Shown here: positions 55,351-63,989 of the stretch, piece by piece
How positions within the stretch are numbered: the stretch's first letter is position 1
Layout: every line of letters starts with the position of its first letter
DNA from: an uncultured Caryophanales bacterium
GTDB taxonomy: Bacteria; Bacillota_I; Bacilli_A; RFN20; CAG-826
Length of the DNA: 64,000 nt
Assembly (NCBI GenBank): GCA_946407815.1
Contig: CAMJPB010000001.1
Span: 496,001-560,000, forward strand
Direction: 5' to 3'
Position numbers and translations under genes: made by a program
The notes under the pieces: generated by a model
What the model was told of the DNA's origin: nothing
The model's input: only the letters and a program-made list of their open reading frames with translations
Databases searched by the model: none

Positions 55351-56073
55351 ATGAAAGTTATTGTAAATAAAAACGAAGTCATCTCAAAGATGATCGCAGA
55401 AGATTTTATTAATGTAGTTCTTAAAAAACCTAATGCAGTCTTAGGACTTGCTACAGGTACATCACCACTTGATGTTTATGCCAATATGGCAAAAGCTTGT
55501 AAAGAAGGTAGAGTTTCATTCGCAAAATGTACAACCTTCAACCTTGATGAATATGTTGGTCTTGAAGGCACACATAATCAATCATACCGTTACTTCATGA
55601 ATGAAAACTTATTCAATCACATTGACATCGATAAGAAAAATACAAACGTCTTACTCGGTGTTGGCGATTACAAGAAATTCATGAATGAATATGATGACAT
55701 GATTGCTAAAGCAGGCGGAATTGACATTCAAATTCTTGGTATTGGCAGTGATGGCCACATCGCATTCAATGAACCAGGTACACCATTTGATTCATTAACA
55801 CACGAAACAGAACTTACTGAACAAACTATCAAAGATAACTCAAGATTATTCAACGATATCAGCGAAGTCCCAACACGCGCAGTTACAATGGGTCTTAAGT
55901 CAATTATGAACGCTAAAAAGATCGTTCTTATTGCAACTGGTAAGAATAAAGCAAAAGCTGTTTATGGCTTAATCAAAGGTCCTGTGACTGAAGATATGCC
56001 ATGTTCAATTCTTCAAAAACATAATGACGTTACAGTTTATGTTGATGAAGATGCATATTCACTTTGTAAGTAA
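55351..56073 (+). CDS. nagB: Glucosamine-6-phosphate deaminase
   Basis: Converts GlcN-6-P to fructose-6-P and ammonia. Motifs LGLATGTSPLDVY, TFNLDEYVGL, the catalytic DGHIAFNEPG loop and TMGLKSIMNAK. 240 residues, the short Bacillus-type form lacking the allosteric C terminus. Operon with the beta-helix protein; terminator follows. Confidence 0.97.
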   Translation: MKVIVNKNEVISKMIAEDFINVVLKKPNAVLGLATGTSPLDVYANMAKACKEGRVSFAKCTTFNLDEYVGLEGTHNQSYRYFMNENLFNHIDIDKKNTNVLLGVGDYKKFMNEYDDMIAKAGGIDIQILGIGSDGHIAFNEPGTPFDSLTHETELTEQTIKDNSRLFNDISEVPTRAVTMGLKSIMNAKKIVLIATGKNKAKAVYGLIKGPVTEDMPCSILQKHNDVTVYVDEDAYSLCK

Positions 56074-56090
56074 ATTTAAAAAAGTTCTAC

Positions 56091-56119
56091 GGGGGAGGCA
56101 ACTTCCCCTTTTATTTTTC
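56091..56119 (+). terminator. Terminator after nagB
   Basis: Stem GGGGGA/TTCCCC with loop GGCAAC, followed by TTTTATTTTT. Confidence 0.85.
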
Positions 56120-56164
56120 TTTATTAAGAATATAATAATGTATGGAAAGTAGGAAAAGTAGGAA

Positions 56165-56368
56165 ATGAACAAAATAGAAAAAGATCGCTTTATCGTTTCG
56201 GTTAAAGTAGGTGAAAAAGGTCAAATTATCGTTCCTAAAGAAGCTAGAGAGATGTTTAACATCTCACCTGGCGATACTCTATTCTTTTTAGGAGATAAAG
56301 ATAGAGGTATTGCTTTAATGAAAAGTGATACAATATACGATTTGATGGAGAAAGGAATTATCAAATGA
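56165..56368 (+). CDS. AbrB/SpoVT-type DNA-binding regulator
   Basis: 67 residues with one swapped-hairpin AbrB domain (VKVGEKGQIIVPKEAREMFNI, SPGDTLFFLG). It is the first gene of an operon with the ABC transporter genes that follow (4-nt overlap), and likely regulates it. An antitoxin role is unlikely because no toxin gene follows. AGGAA ribosome binding site; TATAAT-like box near 56131. Confidence 0.9.
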   Translation: MNKIEKDRFIVSVKVGEKGQIIVPKEAREMFNISPGDTLFFLGDKDRGIALMKSDTIYDLMEKGIIK

Positions 56369-57237
56369 ACATTCTAGAAGTTAAAAATGTGAGTAAAACT
56401 TACCCATCATTTAAATTAGATAATGTATCTTTCATTATTGAAGAAGGTTCCATTTGTGGCTACATTGGCCGTAACGGGGCAGGTAAGACCACCACTTTAA
56501 AAGGTATTATGGGACTTATTCATATTGATTCAGGCGAAATAAAAGTTTTTGGAAGAGATATGCAAGAACATGAGGCAGAAAATAGACAAGAAATTGCCTT
56601 TGCCTTAAGTGAAATCAATTACTTCCCAGATGCAAAACTCAGTCTTCTTACTAAAGTAACAAGTAAGTTCTATCCAAATTGGAACCAAGAAACTTACGAA
56701 AAACTTTGTAAAAGATTTGGTCTTGATCAAGATAAAAAAATTAAACAATTATCGAGCGGCATGAAGGTTAAATATAACCTTGCTATCGCCTTATCTCATA
56801 ACGCAAGATTATTAATCTTAGATGAACCTACATCAGGCATTGATCCTGTCAGTAGAGATGAGATTTTAGACCTCTTTAAGCTAATTGTAAAAGAAGGTAA
56901 AAGAAGCATTCTTTTCTCAACACACATTACATCAGACTTAGATAAATGCGCTGACCACATTGTTTATATTAAAAAAGGTCAAATCATCGCATCCAAGACA
57001 AAAGAAGACTTTATTAACCACTATAAATACATTACTGGTCCTATGTCAGAATTTGATGCTGTCAAGGACTTAGTTATCTCTCACAAAGAGGAAAATGGAA
57101 AGTTCACAGCCCTTATCCCAACTGAAAAATGTGCGGGAATTCCTCGGGATATTGAACAAAAAGAGCCAGATTTAGACACAATTATGGTTTATGAAGAAAG
57201 AAAGGGGGATTTAGAAGATGAAACGCTTGCTTTATAA
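56365..57237 (+). CDS. ABC transporter ATP-binding protein
   Basis: 290 residues. Walker A GRNGAGKTTT, signature LSSGMKVKYN (an SGM variant), Walker B LLILDEPTSGIDP, and H-loop STHITSD. A C-terminal extension of about 70 residues follows, as in BcrA-type subfamilies. It pairs with the permease encoded in the overlapping next gene. Substrate unknown; such AbrB-linked ABC-2 systems are often put with peptide-antibiotic export. Confidence 0.93.
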   Translation: MNILEVKNVSKTYPSFKLDNVSFIIEEGSICGYIGRNGAGKTTTLKGIMGLIHIDSGEIKVFGRDMQEHEAENRQEIAFALSEINYFPDAKLSLLTKVTSKFYPNWNQETYEKLCKRFGLDQDKKIKQLSSGMKVKYNLAIALSHNARLLILDEPTSGIDPVSRDEILDLFKLIVKEGKRSILFSTHITSDLDKCADHIVYIKKGQIIASKTKEDFINHYKYITGPMSEFDAVKDLVISHKEENGKFTALIPTEKCAGIPRDIEQKEPDLDTIMVYEERKGDLEDETLAL

Positions 57238-57919
57238 AGAATTTAGACTTTCTGTCCACCCACTTACTTACTTCTTTATGGGTGTTATGGCTTTGGTTTG
57301 TTTAACACCAAGCCTTCCAGCTTTCATTCCATTAGTTTACTTTGCGCCTTGCTATACATTCTTATTTATTGGAATGAACAAGACCACTACTACAAACGAT
57401 TTGTTCTACACATGTAATCTTCCTATTAGAAGAAAAGATGTAGTCACAGCAAGAATTTGTTCAACAACTGTTTTACAACTCGTTGAGCTAGTATTAGTGT
57501 TCCCTATTTTATCTCTTTCAATGTTTGGCTTTATTAAAAATATGCCAGTAGATAAGATGACTGAAGCTTTAACTTCATTTGTCACTGTAGATATTACTCA
57601 AGGTTTATACCTTGCTGCAGTTTATTTAATCTGTTATGCAGTTTTAGACTTAATTTATTTACCTTGGTTCTACAAAACTGGTAAGAGCATCATTGCAAAT
57701 ATGTTTGTCTCAATCATTGCAGTTGTCGCAGTTGGTGCATTACTTACAATTGTTCCGCATTACATTCCTGCATTTAACGACGCTCTTAAGATTGGAGCAG
57801 AACAATCAAACTATTTCCTTCAAATTGGTATTCTAGTCGCCGCTATTGCTCTTTGGATTGGGTCAAAGTTCCTTGTTCGTTTCTTATGCGCTAAAAACTT
57901 AACAAAACTGGATTTCTAA
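57218..57919 (+). CDS. ABC-2-type permease subunit
   Basis: 233 residues, about six membrane segments. KRLLYKEFRLSVHPLTYF and LPIRRKDVVTARI are typical of ABC-2 membrane subunits. The start at 57218 overlaps the ATPase gene by 20 nt and has GAAAGGGGG upstream. Works with the preceding ATPase. Confidence 0.88.
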   Translation: MKRLLYKEFRLSVHPLTYFFMGVMALVCLTPSLPAFIPLVYFAPCYTFLFIGMNKTTTTNDLFYTCNLPIRRKDVVTARICSTTVLQLVELVLVFPILSLSMFGFIKNMPVDKMTEALTSFVTVDITQGLYLAAVYLICYAVLDLIYLPWFYKTGKSIIANMFVSIIAVVAVGALLTIVPHYIPAFNDALKIGAEQSNYFLQIGILVAAIALWIGSKFLVRFLCAKNLTKLDF

Positions 57920-57920
57920 A

Positions 57921-58361
57921 ATGATTCAAAACGGGATTAACAAAGATTTTATAAAGAAAGATAAATCGCACGCACAAAAAATAACAAAGTTAACAATCAT
58001 GTGCATGGTTTATAAAGACGATGGATCGTTCCTAGTAGAAAATCGTTTGAAGAAAGACTGGCCAGGACTTACTTTTCCAGGCGGACACGTTGAAGATGAT
58101 GAATTAATTGTCGATGCAGTCGTCCGTGAAATGAAAGAAGAGACTGGCTTAGAAGTTTCTAACTTAGAACCAAGAGGTTACATTGAATGGAATGAGTTTG
58201 GAGATAACGTTAGACACCTAGCAATGTTATTCAAAACTAAGTCATTCAAAGGTGAACCTAGATCTTCTAAAGAAGGTAAAATATTTTTCATCAAAGAGGA
58301 AGATATTGGGAAATATCCTCTCTCAAATGACTTCTTAGAAATCTACAAAAAGTTAAAATAA
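57921..58361 (+). CDS. Nudix hydrolase (8-oxo-dGTP diphosphatase-like)
   Basis: 146 residues. The Nudix box GGHVEDDELIVDAVV-REMKEETGL fits GX5EX7REUXEEXGU. W and F residues just before (KKDWPGLTFPGGH) resemble MutT-like nucleotide hydrolases. 1 nt after the ABC permease gene, so probably in the same transcript. Substrate unproven. Confidence 0.9.
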   Translation: MIQNGINKDFIKKDKSHAQKITKLTIMCMVYKDDGSFLVENRLKKDWPGLTFPGGHVEDDELIVDAVVREMKEETGLEVSNLEPRGYIEWNEFGDNVRHLAMLFKTKSFKGEPRSSKEGKIFFIKEEDIGKYPLSNDFLEIYKKLK

Positions 58362-58387
58362 AAGAGTAGCATAGCTACTCTTTTTTA
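58361..58387. terminator. Bidirectional terminator after the Nudix gene
   Basis: Stem AAAGAGTAGC/GCTACTCTTT with an ATA loop, then T run; also ends the converging minus-strand gene. Confidence 0.85.
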
Positions 58388-58401
58388 AACTAGATTTAAA
58401 C

Positions 58402-58911
58402 TTATTTCTTTAGTGCTGCAATGACGATTTGAGAAACGCCATACACTGCAATTAAGATACCGACAATGATCCAGAATACTTGTTCAAATCCTTTTAATGC
58501 TAAGAATAAGATAGCAAGTGTTAAAGCTGCAGCTCCAACAATAAGATTAATGATACCAAGATTTCTTGCTTTTTTAGTTAGTAAGTAAATGCCATAAATG
58601 ATTAATCCAGCACCACCGCCTAAAACAGCGAATACTAATAGGCCGATTAATACACCAGCATCAATTTTGCCAACAATTAAGCCAACACCAATTGCAACTA
58701 ATGCGCCACCGCCAATAACTTCTGCAGGTGGTACAAGTTCTTTTCTTGACATAAGCACGATTGAAAATGCTAATAAAATTGCACCTACAACACATGCAGT
58801 AATGCCAAAGTAAAGATTTAAAACAGTAGCGGCACCGAAGATAGCTACTAACACGCCAAGAACAATTAATAGTGTGGCGGATAGCATTGTGGTTAATTTA
58901 TCTTTCTTCAT
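58402..58911 (-). CDS. Predicted six-helix membrane protein, unknown
   Basis: 169 residues from 58911 (GGAGG upstream; a longer frame to 58956 covers the promoter). Nearly all of it is hydrophobic segments, rich in Gly, Ala, Ile and Val (near 10-30, 36-55, 68-85, 88-108, 112-130, 145-165). Resembles the HdeD/DUF308-like class of small helical membrane proteins, but I do not assign it. No catalytic residues seen. Confidence 0.75.
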   Translation of the reverse strand: MKKDKLTTMLSATLLIVLGVLVAIFGAATVLNLYFGITACVVGAILLAFSIVLMSRKELVPPAEVIGGGALVAIGVGLIVGKIDAGVLIGLLVFAVLGGGAGLIIYGIYLLTKKARNLGIINLIVGAAALTLAILFLALKGFEQVFWIIVGILIAVYGVSQIVIAALKK

Positions 58912-58962
58912 TTTTCTAACCTCCAAAATAAACGCAAATAGTTTATAAACTTTCATTTTCTA

Positions 58963-58985
58963 ATGCAAGCGTAATGTGCACGCAT
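58963..58985. promoter_or_regulatory. Candidate operator upstream of the 58.4-kb membrane protein gene
   Basis: Imperfect inverted repeat ATGC..GCGT-(7)-ACGCAT. It shares ACGCAT/GCGTA with the elements at 54578-54648. Confidence 0.35.
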
Positions 58986-58990
58986 AAAGA

Positions 58991-59020
58991 AAATCCCCAG
59001 GAAATCCCGGAGATTTTGCT
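58991..59020 (+). repeat. Recurrent palindromic motif, intergenic copy after proS
   Basis: CCCCAGGAAATCCCGG (58995-59010) then AGATTTTG; outer arms AGAAAATC and GATTTTGCT. This intergenic copy is the best match to the consensus and lies 4 nt beyond the proS stop, so it might also terminate proS. Confidence 0.65.
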
Positions 59021-59023
59021 GTT

Positions 59024-60451
59024 TTAATATGCTCTAGCGAAGAATACAACTTTCTTTGCAGGTTTACCACAGACAAGGCATTTATCATCAAATGGAACTT
59101 GATCGAATGGTAAGCATCTTGCGGTTGCTTGATAGAGTTCTTTAATCTTATCTTCGCATTCTCTATCGCCACACCACATGACTTTAGCATATCCACCACG
59201 GTCAAGAATTTCACCTAATTCTTTAACTGAGTGAGCTTCAGTTGTATGTTCAAGTAAGTACTTAAATGCTTTCTTATACATTTCTTCGTGAATTACTTCA
59301 AGTAATCTGGAAGCTTCTTTTACGACATCAGCATCATTTACTGTTAACTTTTGTCCATCATTACGTTTTGCTAGAACTGCTACACCGCTTGCAACATCTC
59401 TTGGACCAATTTCCACTCTTAGTGGAATGCCTTTCATTTCGTGTTCAGCAAACTTCCATCCTGGAGATTTATCAGAATCATCAAGTTTGACTCTAATACC
59501 AGCCTTTTCTAATACATCTCTATATTGTTGAGCCTTCTTCATTACATCAGGATTCTTTTGCATTATTGGTACAATAACGACTTGAACTGGTGCAACTCTT
59601 GGAGGGAGAACTAAACCATTGTCATCACCATGAACCATGATGATTGAACCTAAAAGTCTAGTTGAAACACCCCATGAAGTTTGATGAGGAGTTGAGAGTT
59701 TTTGATCTTTTGTTTGGAAAGAAATACCAAATGCTTTAGCAAAACCATCACCAAAGTAATGTGTTGTACCAGATTGAAGTGCTTTTCCATCAGGCATAAG
59801 TGCTTCAATTGAATATGTTTCTTTTGCACCAGCAAATTTTTCTTTATCTGTTTTAAGTCCTTTAACAAAAGGAACTGCGAGAAGTTCTCTACCCATTTCA
59901 TCGTAAATTTCAAGCATTCTTAAAGCGTCTTTGCGTGCTTCTTCTTCGCTTTCATACATTGTATGACCTTCTTGCCAAAGGAATTCTGAACCTCTTAAGA
60001 ATGGACGAGTTGTCTTTTCCCAACGAACAACGCTACACCATTGGTTATAGCGTTTTGGAAGATCTCTGTAAGAGGTAATAATATTTTTATAGTGTTCACA
60101 GAACAAAACTTCAGATGTTGGACGAATAATAAGTTCATCTTCAAGCAATGCTTGACCACCTTTAGTGGCAATTAAAGTTTCAGGAGCAAAACCTGAAATG
60201 TGATCTTTTTCCTTCTGGAAAAGACTTGAAGGAATGACTAAAGGCATGTACACATTTTCAACGCCTACAGCTTTGAATTTCTTATCTAAGTAAGATTGAA
60301 TTTGTTCCCAAATTGCGTATCCATAAGGACGGTAAATAATAAAACCTTTAACGGATGAATAATCCATTAATTCGGCTTTCTTACATACGTCTGTGTACCA
60401 CTGCGCAAAATCTTGTTCTTGTGTGGTAATTGAGTTGTTTTTAATATCCAT
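59024..60451 (-). CDS. proS: Prolyl-tRNA synthetase, eukaryote/archaeon-like short type
   Basis: Class II synthetase, 475 residues. It lacks the bacterial INS editing domain and has the C-terminal zinc-binding domain of the eukaryotic-like type (FDDKCLVCGKPAKKV, ending in Tyr). Motif 2 VVRWEKTTRPFLRGSEFLWQEGH and motif 3 MVHGDDNGLVLPP are intact. I chose the ATG at 60451, 9 nt after AGGAG; the ATG at 60460 abuts the site. Same operon as the degenerate EAL gene upstream. Confidence 0.95.
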   Translation of the reverse strand: MDIKNNSITTQEQDFAQWYTDVCKKAELMDYSSVKGFIIYRPYGYAIWEQIQSYLDKKFKAVGVENVYMPLVIPSSLFQKEKDHISGFAPETLIATKGGQALLEDELIIRPTSEVLFCEHYKNIITSYRDLPKRYNQWCSVVRWEKTTRPFLRGSEFLWQEGHTMYESEEEARKDALRMLEIYDEMGRELLAVPFVKGLKTDKEKFAGAKETYSIEALMPDGKALQSGTTHYFGDGFAKAFGISFQTKDQKLSTPHQTSWGVSTRLLGSIIMVHGDDNGLVLPPRVAPVQVVIVPIMQKNPDVMKKAQQYRDVLEKAGIRVKLDDSDKSPGWKFAEHEMKGIPLRVEIGPRDVASGVAVLAKRNDGQKLTVNDADVVKEASRLLEVIHEEMYKKAFKYLLEHTTEAHSVKELGEILDRGGYAKVMWCGDRECEDKIKELYQATARCLPFDQVPFDDKCLVCGKPAKKVVFFARAY

Positions 60452-60466
60452 AAAACTCATCTCCTA

Positions 60467-62194
60467 TTATTGTTTAAGATTTTTAATCTTATTAATGATT
60501 TTTCTTTGAAGTGGCAGAATGTTTTCTGCAGGTTGTGCGATAGCGTCACTACAAATATAACTAACGCCTAATCTATAAACTAATTCAACGATATCCCAGC
60601 TTTGAATGTCTAAGGCAACAATTGGTTTTTCATAATGAAGTAATTTTTCAATTAAGCCTTGGAAAGATGGTAAGTTTCTACCAGCATTCTTCTTAGAAAT
60701 ATGTGTAGCAACTGATAAGTTGAAGTAGTCAAATGATGAATAAAGTTTTGGTGAAAGAGTTAAGATTGCGTCGTCAATTTCAAGAGCAACTGCATAACCT
60801 TTAGATTTGAATGAACGGATTGAGTTAATCAAAGCTTCTTCTTCATATTCATCTGGTAAGGCTGCTAAATCTCTTTCTTTTAAAACTAAGACAATATTAG
60901 CGTCGGAAACACCACGTGTGTGTCCTAATGATTTATTAACAAAGTTAATCTCATTGAATGAAACAGGGAAGAAAAGCAAAACATTCATGTCGTTCTTTTC
61001 TTGAACGAAACGAGAAATAACGTTCTTCGTAATTGTTGAGAAGAGCTCTTTATCATCTTCAGTACGCATAGCGTAGTTCTTTAAAGTGTCAATTTCGTGG
61101 AAATATGAATCGTAAGGAACAACTGAAGATTGATAACCAACAACTCTGCCACGATCTACATTGTAGATTGGTTGGAAATAGTAACGAAGTTTGTTATCTT
61201 CGATAACTTCTTGAACGTCAGTTCTAAATTGCTTACCTTGGTCATCAATAAGAAGTGTTTTAATGTCATTAAAGTATGCGATTTGGTTTTCACTATCTTT
61301 AGTCAAGTCAGAGACCATTAAGACATTCTTAATTAAGGTTGCGGCATCTCTAAAGTTTTCACTATTTTCAATGACACCTATGGTGTAGTCAATATCATTT
61401 GAGTAAGATTTGATCAAAAGGAATCTGTTGATTCTAGTTTTTACTTTATCGATGAATGTATTTATTTCTGCTCTAGTTTTTACTTCGAGGTTTGTGATTA
61501 AAATTTGACCAAATTTTTCTTCTGTGACAACGACATCTTCTTCAGTAAAGTTGACCATGATATCTCTAATATCAGCGTATGCTAACTGAGAAATATCACT
61601 CGTTTTGGTTCTCTTATTGAAGAAGTTAAATGCAAAAGTTGTTCCTTTTCCGTTGCTCATTAAGATTCTCTTAAAGAGGTAATCTTTCTTAGCAAATTCG
61701 AGTTTTTCACCTTTGCCTTTAACCTTAAAGTTAGTTTGTAATAAGTGAGATTCGATATAGATGACTTGTTTTTTATAATCAATCTTTTGAGCTTCTAAAA
61801 TAGAAGTGACACTTTGTTTTGAAGATTTGATATAAACACTTAGTTCAATAAATCTTGGAGTTTCATCATTATCTTCTAAAAGATTTCCGATCCAGTTGAT
61901 AAGATTTTCACGTTCTTTGGATGAAAATTGATTATAAAATGTTGTGATTGAAGTTGTTTTTCTTTCTCTTAAGTGAGCGGAATTAAAATATCTAACTTGG
62001 TCGTTTGCGATATCAATAACGAATATTCTCAAAGAATTTGAAAGTTCACTAATTTCTTTGTTATGTTTTTCGTCTTTATGGTTTAAAACAGAATAAAAAA
62101 CAATCACTACGACAAGGCCGACTATAGCAAATCCAGCGATGCCTAGCATGATTATTGAGATGATATCAGTTGGAAACGACACGAATAAATACAT
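60467..62194 (-). CDS. Membrane protein with degenerate GGDEF and EAL domains
   Basis: 575 residues from 62194. One membrane helix (about 9-38, IISIIMLGIAGFAIVGLVVVIV), a PAS-like region (50-180), a GGDEF-like region without the GGDEF signature (about 180-330), and an EAL-like domain (from about 340). The EAL motif is lost: after RYYFQPIYNVDRGRVVGY comes QSSV where EALxR should be, and the later DD and QG motifs are also gone. It is probably not an enzyme; it may bind c-di-GMP or act as a scaffold. Predicted leaderless: TATAAT ends 6 nt before the ATG. Confidence 0.83.
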   Translation of the reverse strand: MYLFVSFPTDIISIIMLGIAGFAIVGLVVVIVFYSVLNHKDEKHNKEISELSNSLRIFVIDIANDQVRYFNSAHLRERKTTSITTFYNQFSSKERENLINWIGNLLEDNDETPRFIELSVYIKSSKQSVTSILEAQKIDYKKQVIYIESHLLQTNFKVKGKGEKLEFAKKDYLFKRILMSNGKGTTFAFNFFNKRTKTSDISQLAYADIRDIMVNFTEEDVVVTEEKFGQILITNLEVKTRAEINTFIDKVKTRINRFLLIKSYSNDIDYTIGVIENSENFRDAATLIKNVLMVSDLTKDSENQIAYFNDIKTLLIDDQGKQFRTDVQEVIEDNKLRYYFQPIYNVDRGRVVGYQSSVVPYDSYFHEIDTLKNYAMRTEDDKELFSTITKNVISRFVQEKNDMNVLLFFPVSFNEINFVNKSLGHTRGVSDANIVLVLKERDLAALPDEYEEEALINSIRSFKSKGYAVALEIDDAILTLSPKLYSSFDYFNLSVATHISKKNAGRNLPSFQGLIEKLLHYEKPIVALDIQSWDIVELVYRLGVSYICSDAIAQPAENILPLQRKIINKIKNLKQ

Positions 62195-62200
62195 GCTTGT

Positions 62201-62228
62201 ATTATACTCTATTACGTGTTTTATACAA
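62201..62228 (-). promoter_or_regulatory. Promoter of the EAL-like gene and proS, predicted leaderless
   Basis: Minus strand TTGTAT (62228-62223), 16-nt spacer, TATAAT (62206-62201), then ACAAGC and ATG. Confidence 0.6.
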
Positions 62229-62330
62229 TAAATGTTTGTTTTTATAAGGCAAAAAATCAAAGATTTGGTGTCTTATCTTAGTAACAGACCGATTTATAGA
62301 AAATTGTAAAAAAATTAATTTTGTTTATGT

Positions 62331-62336
62331 TATAAT
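62331..62336 (+). promoter_or_regulatory. tRNA-Ser(CGA) -10 box
   Basis: TATAAT with an extended TGT just upstream, 7 nt before the mature tRNA. Confidence 0.6.
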
Positions 62337-62343
62337 TTCCAGC

Positions 62344-62434
62344 GGAGGAATACCCAAGAGGCTGAAGGGGTTGGTTTCGAAAACCAATAGTAGGTGCAAG
62401 CTTAGCAGGGGTTCAAATCCCCTTTCCTCCGCCA
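62344..62434 (+). tRNA. tRNA-Ser (CGA)
   Basis: Type II tRNA; acceptor GGAGGAA/TTCCTCC, anticodon stem TTGGT/ACCAA around TTCGAAA (anticodon CGA), long variable arm, encoded CCA. Confidence 0.94.
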
Positions 62435-62445
62435 TGAAAAGTAAC

Positions 62446-62480
62446 AAAAAACCAGGTCAATTACTCGGCCTGATTTTTCA
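62446..62480. terminator. Terminator shared by tRNA-Ser(CGA) and the VanZ-like gene
   Basis: CAGG/CCTG stem with T-rich flanks on both strands (CCTGGTTTTTTG on the minus strand). It overlaps the stop of the VanZ-like gene. Confidence 0.55.
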
Positions 62481-62982
62481 TATAATTTAGCCTTTTGAAG
62501 ATAGGCGATTTGATAAGCAAAAATATCAAAAACACCAGGAAAACCCCAGAAAAATAGCCTCCGACGTCAATTCCTACATCGGCCCAAGCGCCTGTTCTTC
62601 CGTCGACAAAAATCTGGGTAAATTCGCTGATTAAAGCCATCAAAAATCCAAAGCCAGAAGTCATCAATAATTGCCACAAAAAATAACCAATTTTTGTGTC
62701 TTTAATGAAAAGATAAAGCGCCCAAGTTGAGAATCCACCAGAAAAGGCAAATAAACCGTAATGACCAACAAGTTTTCTTAAATCAAAAGCGAATTTTGGA
62801 AAGTTTTCTGGTGTAATTGTTTCTGGTTTAATTGTATTGATCACATCTGCTGCTGTATGAGCAATTACATTTGACTCTTTTGCAGATGCTTCACCATTTA
62901 TAAAAGCATTTATTAAAATAAAAAGGTTTATCGCAACAGCAATTGCAAGGATAAACCATTTTAAAATTTGTTTCTTTTTCAT
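62461..62982 (-). CDS. VanZ-like family membrane protein
   Basis: 173 residues, about four membrane segments (near 8-28, 70-92, 100-125, 140-160). FPKFAFDLRKLVGHYGLFAFSGGFSTW and LMALISEFTQIFVDGRTGAWADVGIDVGGYFSG follow the VanZ pattern, with the conserved E-Q and D-G residues. Function unknown outside teicoplanin resistance clusters. The start overlaps the YitT gene by 1 nt. Confidence 0.87.
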   Translation of the reverse strand: MKKKQILKWFILAIAVAINLFILINAFINGEASAKESNVIAHTAADVINTIKPETITPENFPKFAFDLRKLVGHYGLFAFSGGFSTWALYLFIKDTKIGYFLWQLLMTSGFGFLMALISEFTQIFVDGRTGAWADVGIDVGGYFSGVFLVFLIFLLIKSPIFKRLNYMKNQAE

Positions 62983-63989
62983 TATTTAATTGGTCTCATA
63001 TGGAAGTTTCCATAGACACCTTGAACTGTATTTACTACTACGAAACTTTGAGGATCGAGTTCTTTGATGATGTTAACTGAACGTTTGATTTCTGTTGTTG
63101 AAACGACCATGTTGATGACATATCTTTCACTGTCAGTAAAAGCACCTTTTGCAGTCACAACAGAAGCTCCGTGAGGAATATTTGAAATCAAAAGTTTTGG
63201 CAAATCTTTGTTCATTGTTGTGATTTCTATTTTAGCCTTCTTATTACGAATATTGATTACATCAATAACTAACATAACTGTTAATAAATATACGAAGGAG
63301 AATAAAGCTCCACCAAGGGCTGCTGCAAAGTTGTTTCCAGTGATTCCTGAGACAATAGCAAATGAGCCAACGATAATACCATTGATGATCATTCCATACT
63401 TACCTGCTAAGGTTGATTTTTTTGCGGAAATGTAGAACGAGACAATATCAAATCCGCCCGCAGATGAGTCGATACGATACGCGATCGCACTACTTAAACC
63501 AGTACACATACCTGCAAATAGTGCACGTCCAATCATTCCGCCATTATCACCGACATATTCAGCAACACTCGTTAAAAATGAGAAATTTAAAACGTTGGTT
63601 AATAAGAAGACTGATCCAACATTCATTAATGTGAAGAAAGCAAATCTTCTTCCGACACCTTTAAATGCAAGAACAATTAATGGAACATTGATTAATAAAT
63701 ATAAAGACGAAAGAACTATTCTTTCATTTTTAGCGTCAATTTTAGCAAAGCTAAAGATAATTAATTTGATAACCTGAGCAGCACCAGAAGAACCGCCGGA
63801 AACCATTGCTGGACCAGTGACTGCTTCAGCAGCACCAGTGAGTGATGGCTCGAGAAAAACGACCATTCCAAAGACAAAGATAAGTGCACTAAAGAGTGTG
63901 GCGACTACTGAAGTACCATAATCTAAAATGTACTTAAGCCAAATGTGCTGATAAGCAAATGAATTTAACTTTTTCTTAATCGATTTCAT
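62982..63989 (-). CDS. YitT-family membrane protein with C-terminal DUF2179 domain
   Basis: 335 residues: six or so membrane helices in the first 245 (GGSSGAAQVIKLI, RIDSSAGGFDIVSFYIS are family-typical Gly-rich turns) and a cytosolic ferredoxin-like DUF2179 domain (about 250-335, VNIIKELDPQSFVVV). Function unknown, possibly transport or sensing. The ATG at 63989 is near the edge, so its promoter is outside. Confidence 0.9.
   Translation of the reverse strand: MKSIKKKLNSFAYQHIWLKYILDYGTSVVATLFSALIFVFGMVVFLEPSLTGAAEAVTGPAMVSGGSSGAAQVIKLIIFSFAKIDAKNERIVLSSLYLLINVPLIVLAFKGVGRRFAFFTLMNVGSVFLLTNVLNFSFLTSVAEYVGDNGGMIGRALFAGMCTGLSSAIAYRIDSSAGGFDIVSFYISAKKSTLAGKYGMIINGIIVGSFAIVSGITGNNFAAALGGALFSFVYLLTVMLVIDVINIRNKKAKIEITTMNKDLPKLLISNIPHGASVVTAKGAFTDSERYVINMVVSTTEIKRSVNIIKELDPQSFVVVNTVQGVYGNFHMRPIK

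Noticed and set aside
56165-56368. AbrB-type protein as an antitoxin
   Set aside because: The next gene is an ABC ATPase and not a toxin; the overlap supports an operon regulator.
58991-59020. The hairpin as a simple proS terminator
   Set aside because: The minus-strand tail is TTTTCTTT, so it could terminate, but near-identical copies inside genes show that termination is not its general role.
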